20,808 nt of DNA from CBFDBT01 sp965603115 (GTDB lineage Bacteria > Pseudomonadota > Alphaproteobacteria > Sphingomonadales > Kordiimonadaceae): positions 1 to 20,808 of the forward strand of contig CBFDBT010000028.1 of assembly GCA_965603115.1 (NCBI GenBank), read 5' to 3'. The notes beneath the pieces are model-generated. The model was given only the letters and a program-made list of their open reading frames with translations. It was not told where the DNA came from and made no database searches. Made by a program: the position numbers and the translations under genes. Shown piece by piece: positions 1-7,618 of the stretch. Every line of letters begins with the position of its first letter. Within the stretch, counting starts at the first letter, position 1.

Positions 1-7
1 GTCTTAA

Positions 8-58
8 GGAGACCCTGCATACGAAGTAGACGTTTACGTCAAATAAATTCAGGGTGAC
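8..58. repeat. Degenerate palindromic repeat, family B, copy 1
   Basis: The half GGAGACCCTG (8-17) and the half AAATAAATTCAGGGTGAC (41-58) together resemble a palindromic repeat seen in many proteobacterial genomes (GGAGA-CCTGAA-loop-TTCAGG-TGACG type). Here the two halves are separated by about 23 bases of unrelated sequence. ACCCTG and CAGGGT can pair. A second, more compact copy lies at 2869-2898. The assignment to a common repeat type is from memory; the pairing is visible directly. Confidence 0.4.
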
Positions 59-79
59 TATTTAGTCAAAGCCCCTCCT

Positions 80-207
80 CGTCATTCCCGCGAAGGCGGG
101 AATCCATAAATCTCTATGAATTCACACAATTCTGTCAAAACATTTACGGGGTCAGCATCCTATGGATTCCGTTCCCTCAAGGCTTACACCTTTCGCCCGG
201 AATGACG
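80..207. repeat. Palindromic repeat element, family A, copy 1 (about 128 bp)
   Basis: The element starts with CGTCATTCCCGCGAAGG (from 80) and ends with CCCGGAATGACG (to 207), so its ends are inverted copies of each other. Inner segments AATCCATA (101-108) and TATGGATT (161-168) also pair. The left arm holds a perfect small hairpin, ATTCCCGC-GAAG-GCGGGAAT. The right arm is diverged, with about 20 unrelated bases between GGATTCC and CCCGGAATGACG. It has no coding capacity and lies between genes, as expected of REP-like or MITE-like elements. Copy 2 is at 2734-2842. Confidence 0.7.
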
Positions 208-251
208 ATAGCTTTTATGATCTAGGTTAGACGTAAAAGCACCCCTACCCC

Positions 252-713
252 TTAAATACCCGAGCCGACCATAAGGAGTTTACTCAAGTCGCTCATGGGG
301 CGTAGGTCGGGTTCTACCCAGCCTTGACGGGCTTCAAAGGAATGCAGCAGCTCATGGCTATAGAAAAAGAACGGAAACTTGCTAAGGCTAAGCTCGCTTT
401 CGAGCACAGCATTGACCTTTTCGGTGAGATTAAAGGTTTCAGGCTGGGTATAGAGAAAATATTCAATAGACAGCAACATAAAGCGTGTGACGGTCTCATG
501 ATAGCCACTAACGCCGGTATTGGGCACTTCATTGGCATTATTGAGCCTGACAAGCCCAGTTCTCATGATATCTAGCGACTGATCAACATTGCTATATTTA
601 TCCATGTAACTCACAGCCACCAGCAAATGGGCATCGTGATTAAAGACCTCTCGAGACAGTGAACCGGCCTCAAAGTCTTCTACATAATTCTCAATTTGCT
701 CACTGGTATACAT
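252..713 (-). CDS. Uncharacterised protein with HDAH and YHET motifs
   Basis: I do not recognise a named family with a known function. The product is 153 residues, soluble by eye, without signal peptide or membrane segment. Two motifs stand out: FNHDAHLLVA (about residues 24-33), with two histidines spaced HxxH, and GYHETVTRF (about 70-78). They resemble a widespread group of hypothetical proteins with an F-T/N-H-x-x-H-L-x-V-A segment followed by YHET; I recall no established role. The histidine/glutamate pattern could bind metal, which is inference. An upstream ATG at 737 has no ribosome binding site. The ATG at 713 is preceded by GGGGAG about 8 bases away, so I chose it. It is followed downstream by the family A repeat and preceded by gdpD on the same strand (gap about 110 bases). 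Confidence 0.75.
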   Translation of the reverse strand: MYTSEQIENYVEDFEAGSLSREVFNHDAHLLVAVSYMDKYSNVDQSLDIMRTGLVRLNNANEVPNTGVSGYHETVTRFMLLSIEYFLYTQPETFNLTEKVNAVLESELSLSKFPFFFYSHELLHSFEARQGWVEPDLRPMSDLSKLLMVGSGI

Positions 714-824
714 AGCCCCACTCCCCAATCCGCACATATAGACAAACAGTTACCGCTAAATAATTCAAGTTAAACAGTTTATAATCAATCTATTAGCTAA
801 TATTTAAAAATTAACCAAATCTAA

Positions 825-1784
825 TCAAGGTCTCATAGTGCCAGTTGAACCAATATAAAAAACATACGTATTATTTAATACTTTTGCAACAGCCTTTAGT
901 CTGTCAGTGGCGATTATATCAACACCAAGAGCAAGAATGTCTAAATACTGGTTATCATCACCTGCCCGCGCTATCTGCCCATCGATAGAGCGATGCTCGG
1001 GCCCTAATGTGCCAAGATTGACATAAAGACCCTGCTTGTGAAGCTGGTTGTAAAAGTCCTTATCACCAAGCCTTGTACCAACCCAAGCAATCACTTGATC
1101 CAACGGCAGTCCAGAGGCTTTTATGTCTGTTAACATAGCCGCATCATAGATGGGCACACTCAACATAAGCTCTGGCCCTGCCCTGTGCATAGCCTTGGCT
1201 TGGTTGAGATTGCGCGAGACCATCACCACGTTATTAGCGGAGTTTGTCGCGCGCACCAGCTCTACAACACTGGCAAAAGATACACTTTTCTTGAAATCTA
1301 GATTTAAGACAACTTTATCTCTCGACCACAATAAGGTGTCTTTTAGAGTTGGCACCTTAAAAGCTGTTACAACACCCTGATTATCCACCAAATTACACTT
1401 TAATAATTCTTCATAAAGTATTGAATTTACATTGCCTTTACATGTTGTGGTGCGATCAAGCGTCTTATCGTGCATCAAAATAATTTTACCATCTTTTGTC
1501 AGCGCCATATCCATCTCGATTATCATCGGCCCAAATTTTGTTGCATTATCAAAGGTCTCGATAGCATTTTCAGGAAAACCAGCCATTGGGCCACCGCGGT
1601 GGGCTGAGACAAGTGGTGTTTTTTCAGTCGTCCAGTGAAAAAACTCTTTAATGCCGCCTGCCGGTAGCTTGATAGTGTAACGCGGTGCCACGGCTTTGTC
1701 TTGGCTAGCCATGGGTTCTACTGCAAATGCGGCAAGAAAGGTCATAACAAAAGTCATGAGCATTAAATTGAATTGCTTTTTCAT
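825..1784 (-). CDS. Exported glycerophosphodiester phosphodiesterase family protein
   Basis: The 319-residue protein belongs to the GDPD TIM-barrel family, which splits glycerophosphodiesters into sn-glycerol 3-phosphate and an alcohol. Family landmarks are present: HRGG (H62, R63), PEN (71-73), the acidic pair in EMD (E90, D92) and MHDKTLDRTT with H105; the late segment DIIATDR fits the last barrel strand. Residues 1 to about 26 form a signal peptide (MKKQ, a hydrophobic run, likely cleavage after EPMA), so it probably acts in the periplasm. The frame is open further upstream to 1910, but that part would precede the signal peptide and run into divergent mazG; the ATG at 1784 has GGGGAA just before it. 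The true substrate is unknown; some family members act on other phosphodiesters. Confidence 0.85.
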   Translation of the reverse strand: MKKQFNLMLMTFVMTFLAAFAVEPMASQDKAVAPRYTIKLPAGGIKEFFHWTTEKTPLVSAHRGGPMAGFPENAIETFDNATKFGPMIIEMDMALTKDGKIILMHDKTLDRTTTCKGNVNSILYEELLKCNLVDNQGVVTAFKVPTLKDTLLWSRDKVVLNLDFKKSVSFASVVELVRATNSANNVVMVSRNLNQAKAMHRAGPELMLSVPIYDAAMLTDIKASGLPLDQVIAWVGTRLGDKDFYNQLHKQGLYVNLGTLGPEHRSIDGQIARAGDDNQYLDILALGVDIIATDRLKAVAKVLNNTYVFYIGSTGTMRP

Positions 1785-1836
1785 ATATTCCCCATTATTG
1801 CCTTCCCCGCAATTGACCTTTATTGGATAAACGGTC

Positions 1837-2697
1837 ATGGTCGTGCCACCAATATCAATATCAACTATGAGTGAAATGCAGAAAAATACAATGGAAAAAC
1901 TGCTAGACATAATGAAAAGCCTGCGCGACCCTGAAACTGGCTGCCCGTGGGATATAGAGCAAACTTTTAAAACTATTGCGCCCTACACTATCGAAGAAGC
2001 CTATGAGGTCGAAGAAGCCATTGAAAACAATGACATCCCAAGCCTGAAAGATGAACTCGGTGACCTGTTGCTTCAAGTGGTGTTCCAAGCACAAATTGCT
2101 GAAGATGAAGGCCATTTTACCTTTAGTGATGTAGTGGATGGCGTTTGCGACAAGATGGTGCGTCGCCACCCGCACGTCTTTGGCGATACCACCATTGAAG
2201 ATGCTGACGCACAAACCGCAGCATGGGAAGCACAAAAGGCCTTAGAGCGCGCTCATAAAGCCAAAGCAAAGGGTGAAACATCCAGTGTGCTTGATGGAGT
2301 AACACTAGGGCTCCCTGCTCTCCTGCGAGCGGTTAAATTACAAAAAAGAGCCGCACGTGTAGGCTTTGACTGGCCCGATACACGCTTTGTCTTCGATAAA
2401 ATACGCGAAGAAAGCGAAGAACTGGCGACTGAAATGGTAAAACAGTCCGACGGTAGCGAACCTACAGTAGAGATGGTCGAAGAGTTTGGCGACCTGATGT
2501 TTGTTTACGCCAACCTAGCAAGACACCTGAAGATCAACCCTGAAACAGCGCTTCGCTCTGCCAATCGCAAGTTTGAGCGTCGCTTTCATTATATAGAAGA
2601 AAAACTTGCGCAGAAAAACAAAGACTTAGCCGACTCTGACCTAGAGGAAATGGATAGTCTGTGGGATGAAGCCAAGCTGCATGAGAAAAGCTTATGA
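1837..2697 (+). CDS. mazG: Nucleoside triphosphate pyrophosphohydrolase MazG
   Basis: MazG hydrolyses (d)NTPs to the monophosphate and pyrophosphate, cleaning the nucleotide pool and in E. coli lowering ppGpp under starvation. The product is up to 286 residues, close to the family's roughly 260-280, with two MazG domains. The first holds LRDPETGCPWD, TIEEAYEVEEAI and KDELGDLLLQ, with the acidic residues that bind magnesium. The second holds FDWPD, EESEELATE and EEFGDLMFVYANLARHL. The start is uncertain: ATG at 1837 has a weak GGA nine bases upstream, and ATGs at 1867, 1876 and 1891 are also in frame; homology only begins near MEKLLDIM (1891). It diverges from gdpD (52 bp gap) and converges on hflX, a neighbour it commonly has in alphaproteobacteria. 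Confidence 0.93.
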   Translation: MVVPPISISTMSEMQKNTMEKLLDIMKSLRDPETGCPWDIEQTFKTIAPYTIEEAYEVEEAIENNDIPSLKDELGDLLLQVVFQAQIAEDEGHFTFSDVVDGVCDKMVRRHPHVFGDTTIEDADAQTAAWEAQKALERAHKAKAKGETSSVLDGVTLGLPALLRAVKLQKRAARVGFDWPDTRFVFDKIREESEELATEMVKQSDGSEPTVEMVEEFGDLMFVYANLARHLKINPETALRSANRKFERRFHYIEEKLAQKNKDLADSDLEEMDSLWDEAKLHEKSL

Positions 2698-2733
2698 TAG
2701 CTGGAGACCATTACCAACAAAACACATCCTCGT

Positions 2734-2842
2734 CGTCATTCCCGCGAAGGCGGGAATCCATAGGGTGTCTATAACTAAAACTAATCTTGAACAGCTTTAA
2801 TGCTTCTATGGGTTATGGACTCCCGCCTTCGCGGGAGTGACG
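2734..2842. repeat. Palindromic repeat element, family A, copy 2 (about 109 bp)
   Basis: Left arm CGTCATTCCCGCGAAGG (from 2734) and right arm CCTTCGCGGGAGTGACG (to 2842) are inverted copies over about 27 bases. Inner CCATAG and CTATGG pair too. Each arm also folds on itself: ATTCCCGC-GAAG-GCGGGAAT on the left and ACTCCCGC-CTTC-GCGGGAGT on the right. The two differences between the arms compensate each other inside each small hairpin. Lying between convergent mazG and hflX, the structure could stop transcription from both sides, although no clear U tract follows. Confidence 0.75.
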
Positions 2843-2868
2843 ATTATATATTACCACAATATGTTTAA

Positions 2869-2898
2869 GGAGATACTGAAACAAGTTCAGCATGACGG
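2869..2898. repeat. Palindromic repeat, family B, copy 2
   Basis: GGAGATACTGAAACAAG followed by TTCAGCATGACGG forms a short stem (CTGAA / TTCAG) around the loop ACAAG and matches the same repeat type as bases 8-58. Compared with the expected ..CCTGAA..TTCAGG.. form, one base on each side has changed and the outer pair no longer matches. It lies 26 bases after the family A copy. Confidence 0.45.
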
Positions 2899-2938
2899 TG
2901 TGTATTTAGAGAGCTGTGCAAAGCCAACTGAAACAACT

Positions 2939-4309
2939 CTAATGCTTCTTTTGGTATTGTCCCCAAGCTATAGGGTCGAGCTTGACCTTAAACGTGGTGC
3001 CATCCTCTCCACTATCTTGCTGTAGAATTTCGCCGTGTTGATGAAGCCAAGCTGTGGTTTGCCCATCACTATAAGGCACCGTAATCTCAACGATCTGGTC
3101 CTTCTCGCCAAGAATGTCGTCAATGCGCTCCAAGAGCGCTTGGCACCCTTCACCTGTCAGGCCTGAAAGTGCTGTCATATCATCGTTGTGGTGGGCCTTG
3201 GTGAGCAGTAGCTCTGCTGCATCTTCATCCAAGAGGTCGAGTTTGTTCATAGCTTCCAGCATGGGGATATGCTTCTGCTCATCATCAAATTTAACGCCAA
3301 GCTCGCTTAGAACCTCCAGCACATCATCGCGCTGCAAGTCACTATCATCGTGGCTGGCATCTCGCACATGAACAATAAGGTCGGCTGATATAACTTCTTC
3401 TAGCGTTGCCCTAAAGGCCGCCACCAGCATATGGGGCAGATCAGAGATAAAACCAACCGTATCCGACATAATGATCTTGCGACCACTTGGCAGCTCTATT
3501 GAGCGCATAGTTGGGTCTAGCGTGGCAAAGAGCATATCCTCTGCCATCACATCAGCATCCGTTAAGTGATTAAACAGGGTTGATTTGCCGGCATTGGTAT
3601 ATCCAACGAGTGCAACCACCGGGTAAGGCGCTTTTTGACGCCGCGATCGCTGCAAGTGGCGTGTGCGCGTTACTGTTGAGAGCTGATTTTTAATGCGTAC
3701 AATCCGGTCGTCAATCATCCGTCTGTCAGCTTCGATTTGGGTCTCACCCGGACCACCCATGAAACCACCACCGCCGCGCTGACGCTCCAAGTGCGTCCAA
3801 GACCGAACAAGGCGTGATTTTTGGTAGGAAAGATGAGCAAGTTCAACTTGCAGCCCACCCTCTTTCGTACTTGCGCGTGCTCCAAAAATCTCAAGGATCA
3901 ACGCTGTACGGTCAATAACCTTATGGTCAAGCTCGCTTTCCAAGTTACGCTGCTGTATAGGCGATAGTTCGCAGTCACACACAACAAGATCAATCTCATT
4001 ATCGTAAAGAAATTTCTTTAACTCTTCAATTTTACCCGGCCCTATATAAGTTGCTGAGCGTATGCGAGCAAGCGGTACAAGTTCACCGCCAATAACATCA
4101 ATATTGATAGCGCCAGCCAAAGCCATAGCCTCTTCAAGGCGCGCAGACGGGCTCCGTCCCCCAGCTTTTGGCGAGCCGGAACCAGATTTTGCGTAAGGGT
4201 GAATGACGTATAAACGCTCGTTATCTGTCTTTTTTTGCAGATAACCCAAACCTTCAGCGGACCAGCCAGATTCTTTTTGCTCTAAAGCCCGGTCCTTTTT
4301 CTCACTCAA
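2939..4309 (-). CDS. hflX: GTPase HflX
   Basis: HflX is a ribosome-binding GTPase that splits stalled or inactive 70S ribosomes, notably under heat stress. Visible parts, from the chosen start: N-terminal HflX domain with YIGPGKIEELK, linker with the family hallmark GGGGFMGGPGETQIE (about 179-193), then the G domain with G1 GYTNAGKS (about 236-243), G3 DTVGF and G4 NKLD. The frame is open to 4345, where the first candidate start is a TTG inside hfq without a ribosome binding site. A second TTG at 4309 is preceded by GGAG six bases away and follows the hfq stop by one base, so I place the start there (456 residues). This implies translational coupling to hfq, a linkage conserved in proteobacteria. 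Confidence 0.92.
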   Translation of the reverse strand: MSEKKDRALEQKESGWSAEGLGYLQKKTDNERLYVIHPYAKSGSGSPKAGGRSPSARLEEAMALAGAINIDVIGGELVPLARIRSATYIGPGKIEELKKFLYDNEIDLVVCDCELSPIQQRNLESELDHKVIDRTALILEIFGARASTKEGGLQVELAHLSYQKSRLVRSWTHLERQRGGGGFMGGPGETQIEADRRMIDDRIVRIKNQLSTVTRTRHLQRSRRQKAPYPVVALVGYTNAGKSTLFNHLTDADVMAEDMLFATLDPTMRSIELPSGRKIIMSDTVGFISDLPHMLVAAFRATLEEVISADLIVHVRDASHDDSDLQRDDVLEVLSELGVKFDDEQKHIPMLEAMNKLDLLDEDAAELLLTKAHHNDDMTALSGLTGEGCQALLERIDDILGEKDQIVEITVPYSDGQTTAWLHQHGEILQQDSGEDGTTFKVKLDPIAWGQYQKKH

Positions 4310-4310
4310 C

Positions 4311-4559
4311 TTAATCTCCGTCTTCGGCGTCTTTCTCAGGTTCAAATAGAGCCACAGGACCTGATGGCATCACCGTTGAGATTGCAGACTTGTAAACTAG
4401 CTGTGAATGACCATCGCGGCGCAGTAATACACAAAAGCTATCAAACCAAGTGATTACGCCTTGTAATTTAACACCGTTGACAAGGAAAACTGTAACAGAC
4501 ATTTTTGATTTGCGAACTGAGTTTAGGAAGACATCTTGCAGATTTTGTTTTTCAGACAT
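4311..4559 (-). CDS. hfq: RNA chaperone Hfq
   Basis: Hfq is a hexameric Sm-like protein that pairs small RNAs with mRNAs. The 82-residue product shows LQDVFLNSVRKSKM (proximal-face Q and L, N-terminal helix), the Sm1 part VFLVNGVKLQGVITWFDSF and the Sm2 part VLLRRDGHSQLVYKSAISTVMP. The arginine patch equivalent is VRKSK, and the C-terminal tail is short and acidic (EPEKDAEDGD), as usual in alphaproteobacteria. The usual Sm2 signature is YKHAIS; here the histidine (H57 in E. coli) is Ser58, read from a TCT codon. GGA lies five bases before the ATG. The gene follows trkH after 168 bp and overlaps the ribosome binding site of hflX. Confidence 0.97.
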   Translation of the reverse strand: MSEKQNLQDVFLNSVRKSKMSVTVFLVNGVKLQGVITWFDSFCVLLRRDGHSQLVYKSAISTVMPSGPVALFEPEKDAEDGD

Positions 4560-4576
4560 TGTAATCCGTTCTTTTT

Positions 4577-4582
4577 ATTATA
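4577..4582 (-). promoter_or_regulatory. Possible -10 box upstream of hfq
   Basis: The minus strand reads TATAAT exactly here, 18 bases before the hfq ATG, but there is no good -35 box at 16-18 bases and the transcript leader would be only about 11 bases. A consensus TTGACA (minus strand, 4649-4654) further up has no good -10 at the right spacing. The 168-base gap makes a separate hfq promoter plausible, yet neither box is convincing alone. Confidence 0.25.
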
Positions 4583-4727
4583 GTATTTTGTTTTTATCAG
4601 AACCCTATAGGCCCTGCCTGAATGATTTTTCATCCATGTCTTAGGTTATGTCAAAAAACCACACTAATTGCCATAGTTTTTTAAGGTAATGAACGATATG
4701 CGGTAATTTGTCACAATTCACACAGCA

Positions 4728-6197
4728 TTAATTCCGCCATATCGAACGCACCATAAGTCCCATGATTAAAGTGGTTTCAAATTTACCAAAGAACATCAAA
4801 CCTGATAGAATAATATATTCGGCAGGGTCAAGTCCTGCAAACCCAGGAAACGATGGCGCTAACACATCAACAAGATGACCAGATGTTGTCGCCGCCCCAA
4901 TAGCCATAGAAAGAGCCTCTTGTAACTCCAAGCCTAATACCGCGAGCAAAAGAGTACCCATGGCTATCATTGCTAAGAAACTACTGCCCAATAACCAAAC
5001 AGCTTCCATATCTTTTCGGGCTACTTTACTTTTTGAAAAACGGATCATTGATACACCACGCGGGTGCCCAAGGCGGTGTAATTCGTCCATTAACTGTCGA
5101 ATTACAATGGCCATACGCATGGTTTTTAATCCCCCAGAAGTGGACGCAACCTCGCCGCCAATAGAAGCCACCACCATCAGGATTATTATCATACCTGCAT
5201 TGATATCTACACCCATATTAGTTGGTACAAGACCTGTTGTGCTAGCGGCTGAAACAATCATAAAAAATGAATCCCAGATCGCTTTGATATTGCTCGACAG
5301 TATAGAATTGCCAGCTATGGCCAAGAGGATAAATGCAGTAAGAGCCATTATAATAATACGCCACAGGAAGTTTGTCTCACTATCTTGGCGATAAATATTA
5401 CGCTGCCCCTTTACCCATGCATAATGATAATCAAGATTAAACATACCAATCAGCATAAATATAACGAGGATAAGTTGGCTCCAAAATCCAGAAATAGCGA
5501 CCCCTGAGTAGGGCAGATATATTCCTGAAGTGCTTAGCGCGCCTAGAGCACGAATAAAGGCTTCAAAAGCTGTCATGTCACCCATCCACAGGAGGAAAAA
5601 GCATACTAATGTCAAACTAGCGTATAGCGGAAACAAGACCCTGCCCGCAGAATAAAGTCTCCCGGATAGTTCACCAGATATTCCTTTGGAAATAGGCGAT
5701 ATATGCATTTGCATGCCACCACTATTGCAAGCTGACAAAATTGAGAGCACGACCATGATACTTAATAGTCCGCCGAACCAGCCCACAATAGAAATCCACA
5801 ACACCAAACCTCTAGGGATCATATCCTTATCTGGAAAAGAGGTCACCCCCATAGTTGTAAAAGCTGACATTCCGTCAAAAAAACCCATGATGATGTTGGT
5901 GTCAGGAGACAAGAAAATTGATGGCAGGCCACAAACAAGAGCTATTATAAACCCTGTCAAGATAGTACCAGCCATAGCTACGGTCAGTTTATTGCTGGGT
6001 AGGCTGCCATGAAAAGCGACGATAAAGAGCACACCAAAAAAGCTTGAAATGATACTGGATATGGCAAATGCAGAGACAACGCTAGGCTGGCCGTCTATAA
6101 TGCCAAGGACCATAGGCAGCACCATCAACAAAGATATTGTGACAAGAATATTGCCAAGCAACCCTAATAATCTACCACTGATAAGTTCCGTGGACAT
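4728..6197 (-). CDS. trkH: Trk potassium uptake channel subunit TrkH
   Basis: TrkH is the inner-membrane, potassium-conducting subunit of the Trk system, gated by TrkA. The 489-residue protein matches the family's roughly 480-490 and is hydrophobic throughout, with four M1-P-M2 repeats. The filter-type segments with their key glycine are visible: FFDGMSAFTTMGVTSF, ALGALSTSGIYLP, VSAASTTGLVPTN and AIGAATTSGHLVD. GGEVASTSGGLKTMR is a typical conserved loop in the second half. The start ATG follows the end of the trkA reading frame by 31 bases, with GGAT as a weak ribosome binding site. Since its partner trkA appears frameshifted, regulation of this channel may be altered in this strain if the lesion is real. 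Confidence 0.95.
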   Translation of the reverse strand: MSTELISGRLLGLLGNILVTISLLMVLPMVLGIIDGQPSVVSAFAISSIISSFFGVLFIVAFHGSLPSNKLTVAMAGTILTGFIIALVCGLPSIFLSPDTNIIMGFFDGMSAFTTMGVTSFPDKDMIPRGLVLWISIVGWFGGLLSIMVVLSILSACNSGGMQMHISPISKGISGELSGRLYSAGRVLFPLYASLTLVCFFLLWMGDMTAFEAFIRALGALSTSGIYLPYSGVAISGFWSQLILVIFMLIGMFNLDYHYAWVKGQRNIYRQDSETNFLWRIIIMALTAFILLAIAGNSILSSNIKAIWDSFFMIVSAASTTGLVPTNMGVDINAGMIIILMVVASIGGEVASTSGGLKTMRMAIVIRQLMDELHRLGHPRGVSMIRFSKSKVARKDMEAVWLLGSSFLAMIAMGTLLLAVLGLELQEALSMAIGAATTSGHLVDVLAPSFPGFAGLDPAEYIILSGLMFFGKFETTLIMGLMVRSIWRN

Positions 6198-6228
6198 ATA
6201 TTATCCAATCCTCGTCAAGCCGGTTATG

Positions 6229-7595
6229 TTAGAAAAATTCAGCTCTGGCAGAAAACATTTGCTCAACTTGTTTTACAGCGTCTGCCAAAGTCAACATAAC
6301 CACCCTATCTCCAGACTCAAAAATTGTGGATGACTTTGGTGTTATAGCCTGATCTCCGCGCACTATCATACCTACCCTTACATGAGCTTGTAGCTTTAAA
6401 TCACTGATCGACTTGCCAACTAGGTCAAAACTTCAGCCTCTATGATTTCGGCTTTTCCATTTTGTATGGAATGCAAATCCCGAATTCTGCCTTTTCGAAT
6501 ATGCCTCAAAATAGTTGAAACGGTAGTTTCTCTTGGATCAAGCGCGACGTCAATTCCAAGGGACCCGAGCAGCGGTCCATAAATGGGGTTATTAATCAAT
6601 GTGATGGCCCGCGGGCAACCTTCCCTTTTTGCAAGAAGGGAAGACAATATATTAACCTCATCATCATCAGCAACTGCAACAACAGTTTCGGCAGAAGAGA
6701 TGCTGGCTTCTATCAGCATTTCTCTATCAAGCGCATCGCCTTGCAGAACAACTGTCCGCTCAAGTTTTTCAGCAACCAAATTCGAACGGTCTTCATTTAT
6801 TTCAATGAGCTTGATGGTTATTTCTGGATGTCTTTCCTCTAGTAGAGCAGCCAAATTCAGGCCAACATTGCCGCCACCCACTACAACTACTCTGCGCGCT
6901 TCTTCTTCTTCATGCCCAAAAACTTTCATCGTCCTATCAGTATTTTCACGGGCAACAGCAGTGTAGATCAAATCCCCAGCTTCAAGGTGATCATCTGATT
7001 TTGGAACAAATATCTTTTCGTCGCGAACTACAGCTAAAACAGTTGTACTTAAGGTTGGAAATAATTCAGTCAATTGACGGAGTGGCGTATCAATCACGGG
7101 ACATTGATCAGAAAGACGTAGTCCTAACACGCGTACTTTATCCTCAACCAGAGGGATCATATTAAAAGCACCAGGCACCTTAATTCGCCTACAAAGTGCT
7201 TCCGCAACCTCAATTTCAGGCGAAATAATCACATCCACCGGCATGTTTCGACGAGTAAAAAGGTCTGCCCAAATCGGCTTTAAGTATGATTGATTACGTA
7301 TCCTAGCAATATTGGTGTTAATGTTAAAAAGCGAGCGCGCCACTTGGCAAGCAACCATATTCACTTCATCAGACTGGGTCACGGCGACCAAAAGCTCAGC
7401 ATCGATAGCATCAGCCTGCGCCAAAATTGTCGGATCGGATGCATGGCCCACAATACCCTGTACATTTAGTGATTCATTAATTTTCCTGATGAGCTTGCGA
7501 GAACTATCAATAACTGTGACATCATTTTGTTGTTCCGACAGGTGCTTGGCGATATTAAACCCCACCTGGCCTGCTCCGCATACGATAACTTTCAT
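6229..7595 (-). pseudogene. trkA: Potassium uptake regulator TrkA, frameshifted near the 3' end
   Basis: TrkA is the cytoplasmic NAD(H)-binding ring protein that gates TrkH. The frame from the ATG at 7595 gives 391 residues: first RCK_N with GAGQVG (7-12), first RCK_C with the LEAGDLIY segment, second RCK_N with GGGNVG (240-245), then EIIEAEVLT and a TAG stop at 6420-6422. The missing second RCK_C domain is intact in another frame right after it, starting LVGKSISDLKL and including FESGDRVVMLTLADAV, with its stop at 6229-6231. Joining the frames gives about 455 residues against the usual 458. A net loss of 1, 4, 7 or 10 bases explains it; about 10 would restore the usual TSP-LVGK spacing (spacing recalled from memory). 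A downstream ATG at 6369 could start a 46-residue fragment. Real mutation and sequence error are both possible. Confidence 0.85.
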
Positions 7596-7618
7596 TCGAT
7601 ATCCCCGAATTTTTTCGA

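Noticed and set aside
80..207. CRISPR-like or insertion-sequence remnant suggested by the repeats
   Set aside because: There are only two dispersed copies per family, no regular spacers, no transposase gene and no cas gene; palindromic intergenic elements explain them better.
324..575. Frames on both strands inside the 252-713 gene
   Set aside because: The chosen frame has a good ribosome binding site and motifs of a known hypothetical family; the others have neither.
738..824. AT-rich gap between the unknown gene and gdpD
   Set aside because: I see no clear promoter pair, hairpin or small reading frame in it.
4640..4680. Possible terminator after trkH (AAAAAAC ... GTTTTTT on the minus strand)
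   Set aside because: The stem is almost only A-T pairs with a poor inner match, so it would be unstable; I do not list it as a feature.
4960..5394. Plus-strand frame of 144 codons opposite trkH
   Set aside because: It lies wholly antisense to an intact, well-conserved membrane protein gene, its product is low-complexity (rich in Ile, Arg, Thr), and it has no recognisable motif.
6420..6435. Programmed -1 frameshift in trkA
   Set aside because: The bases before the stop do not form an X XXY YYZ slippery site in the reading frame and no strong downstream hairpin is evident, so mutation or sequence error is preferred.
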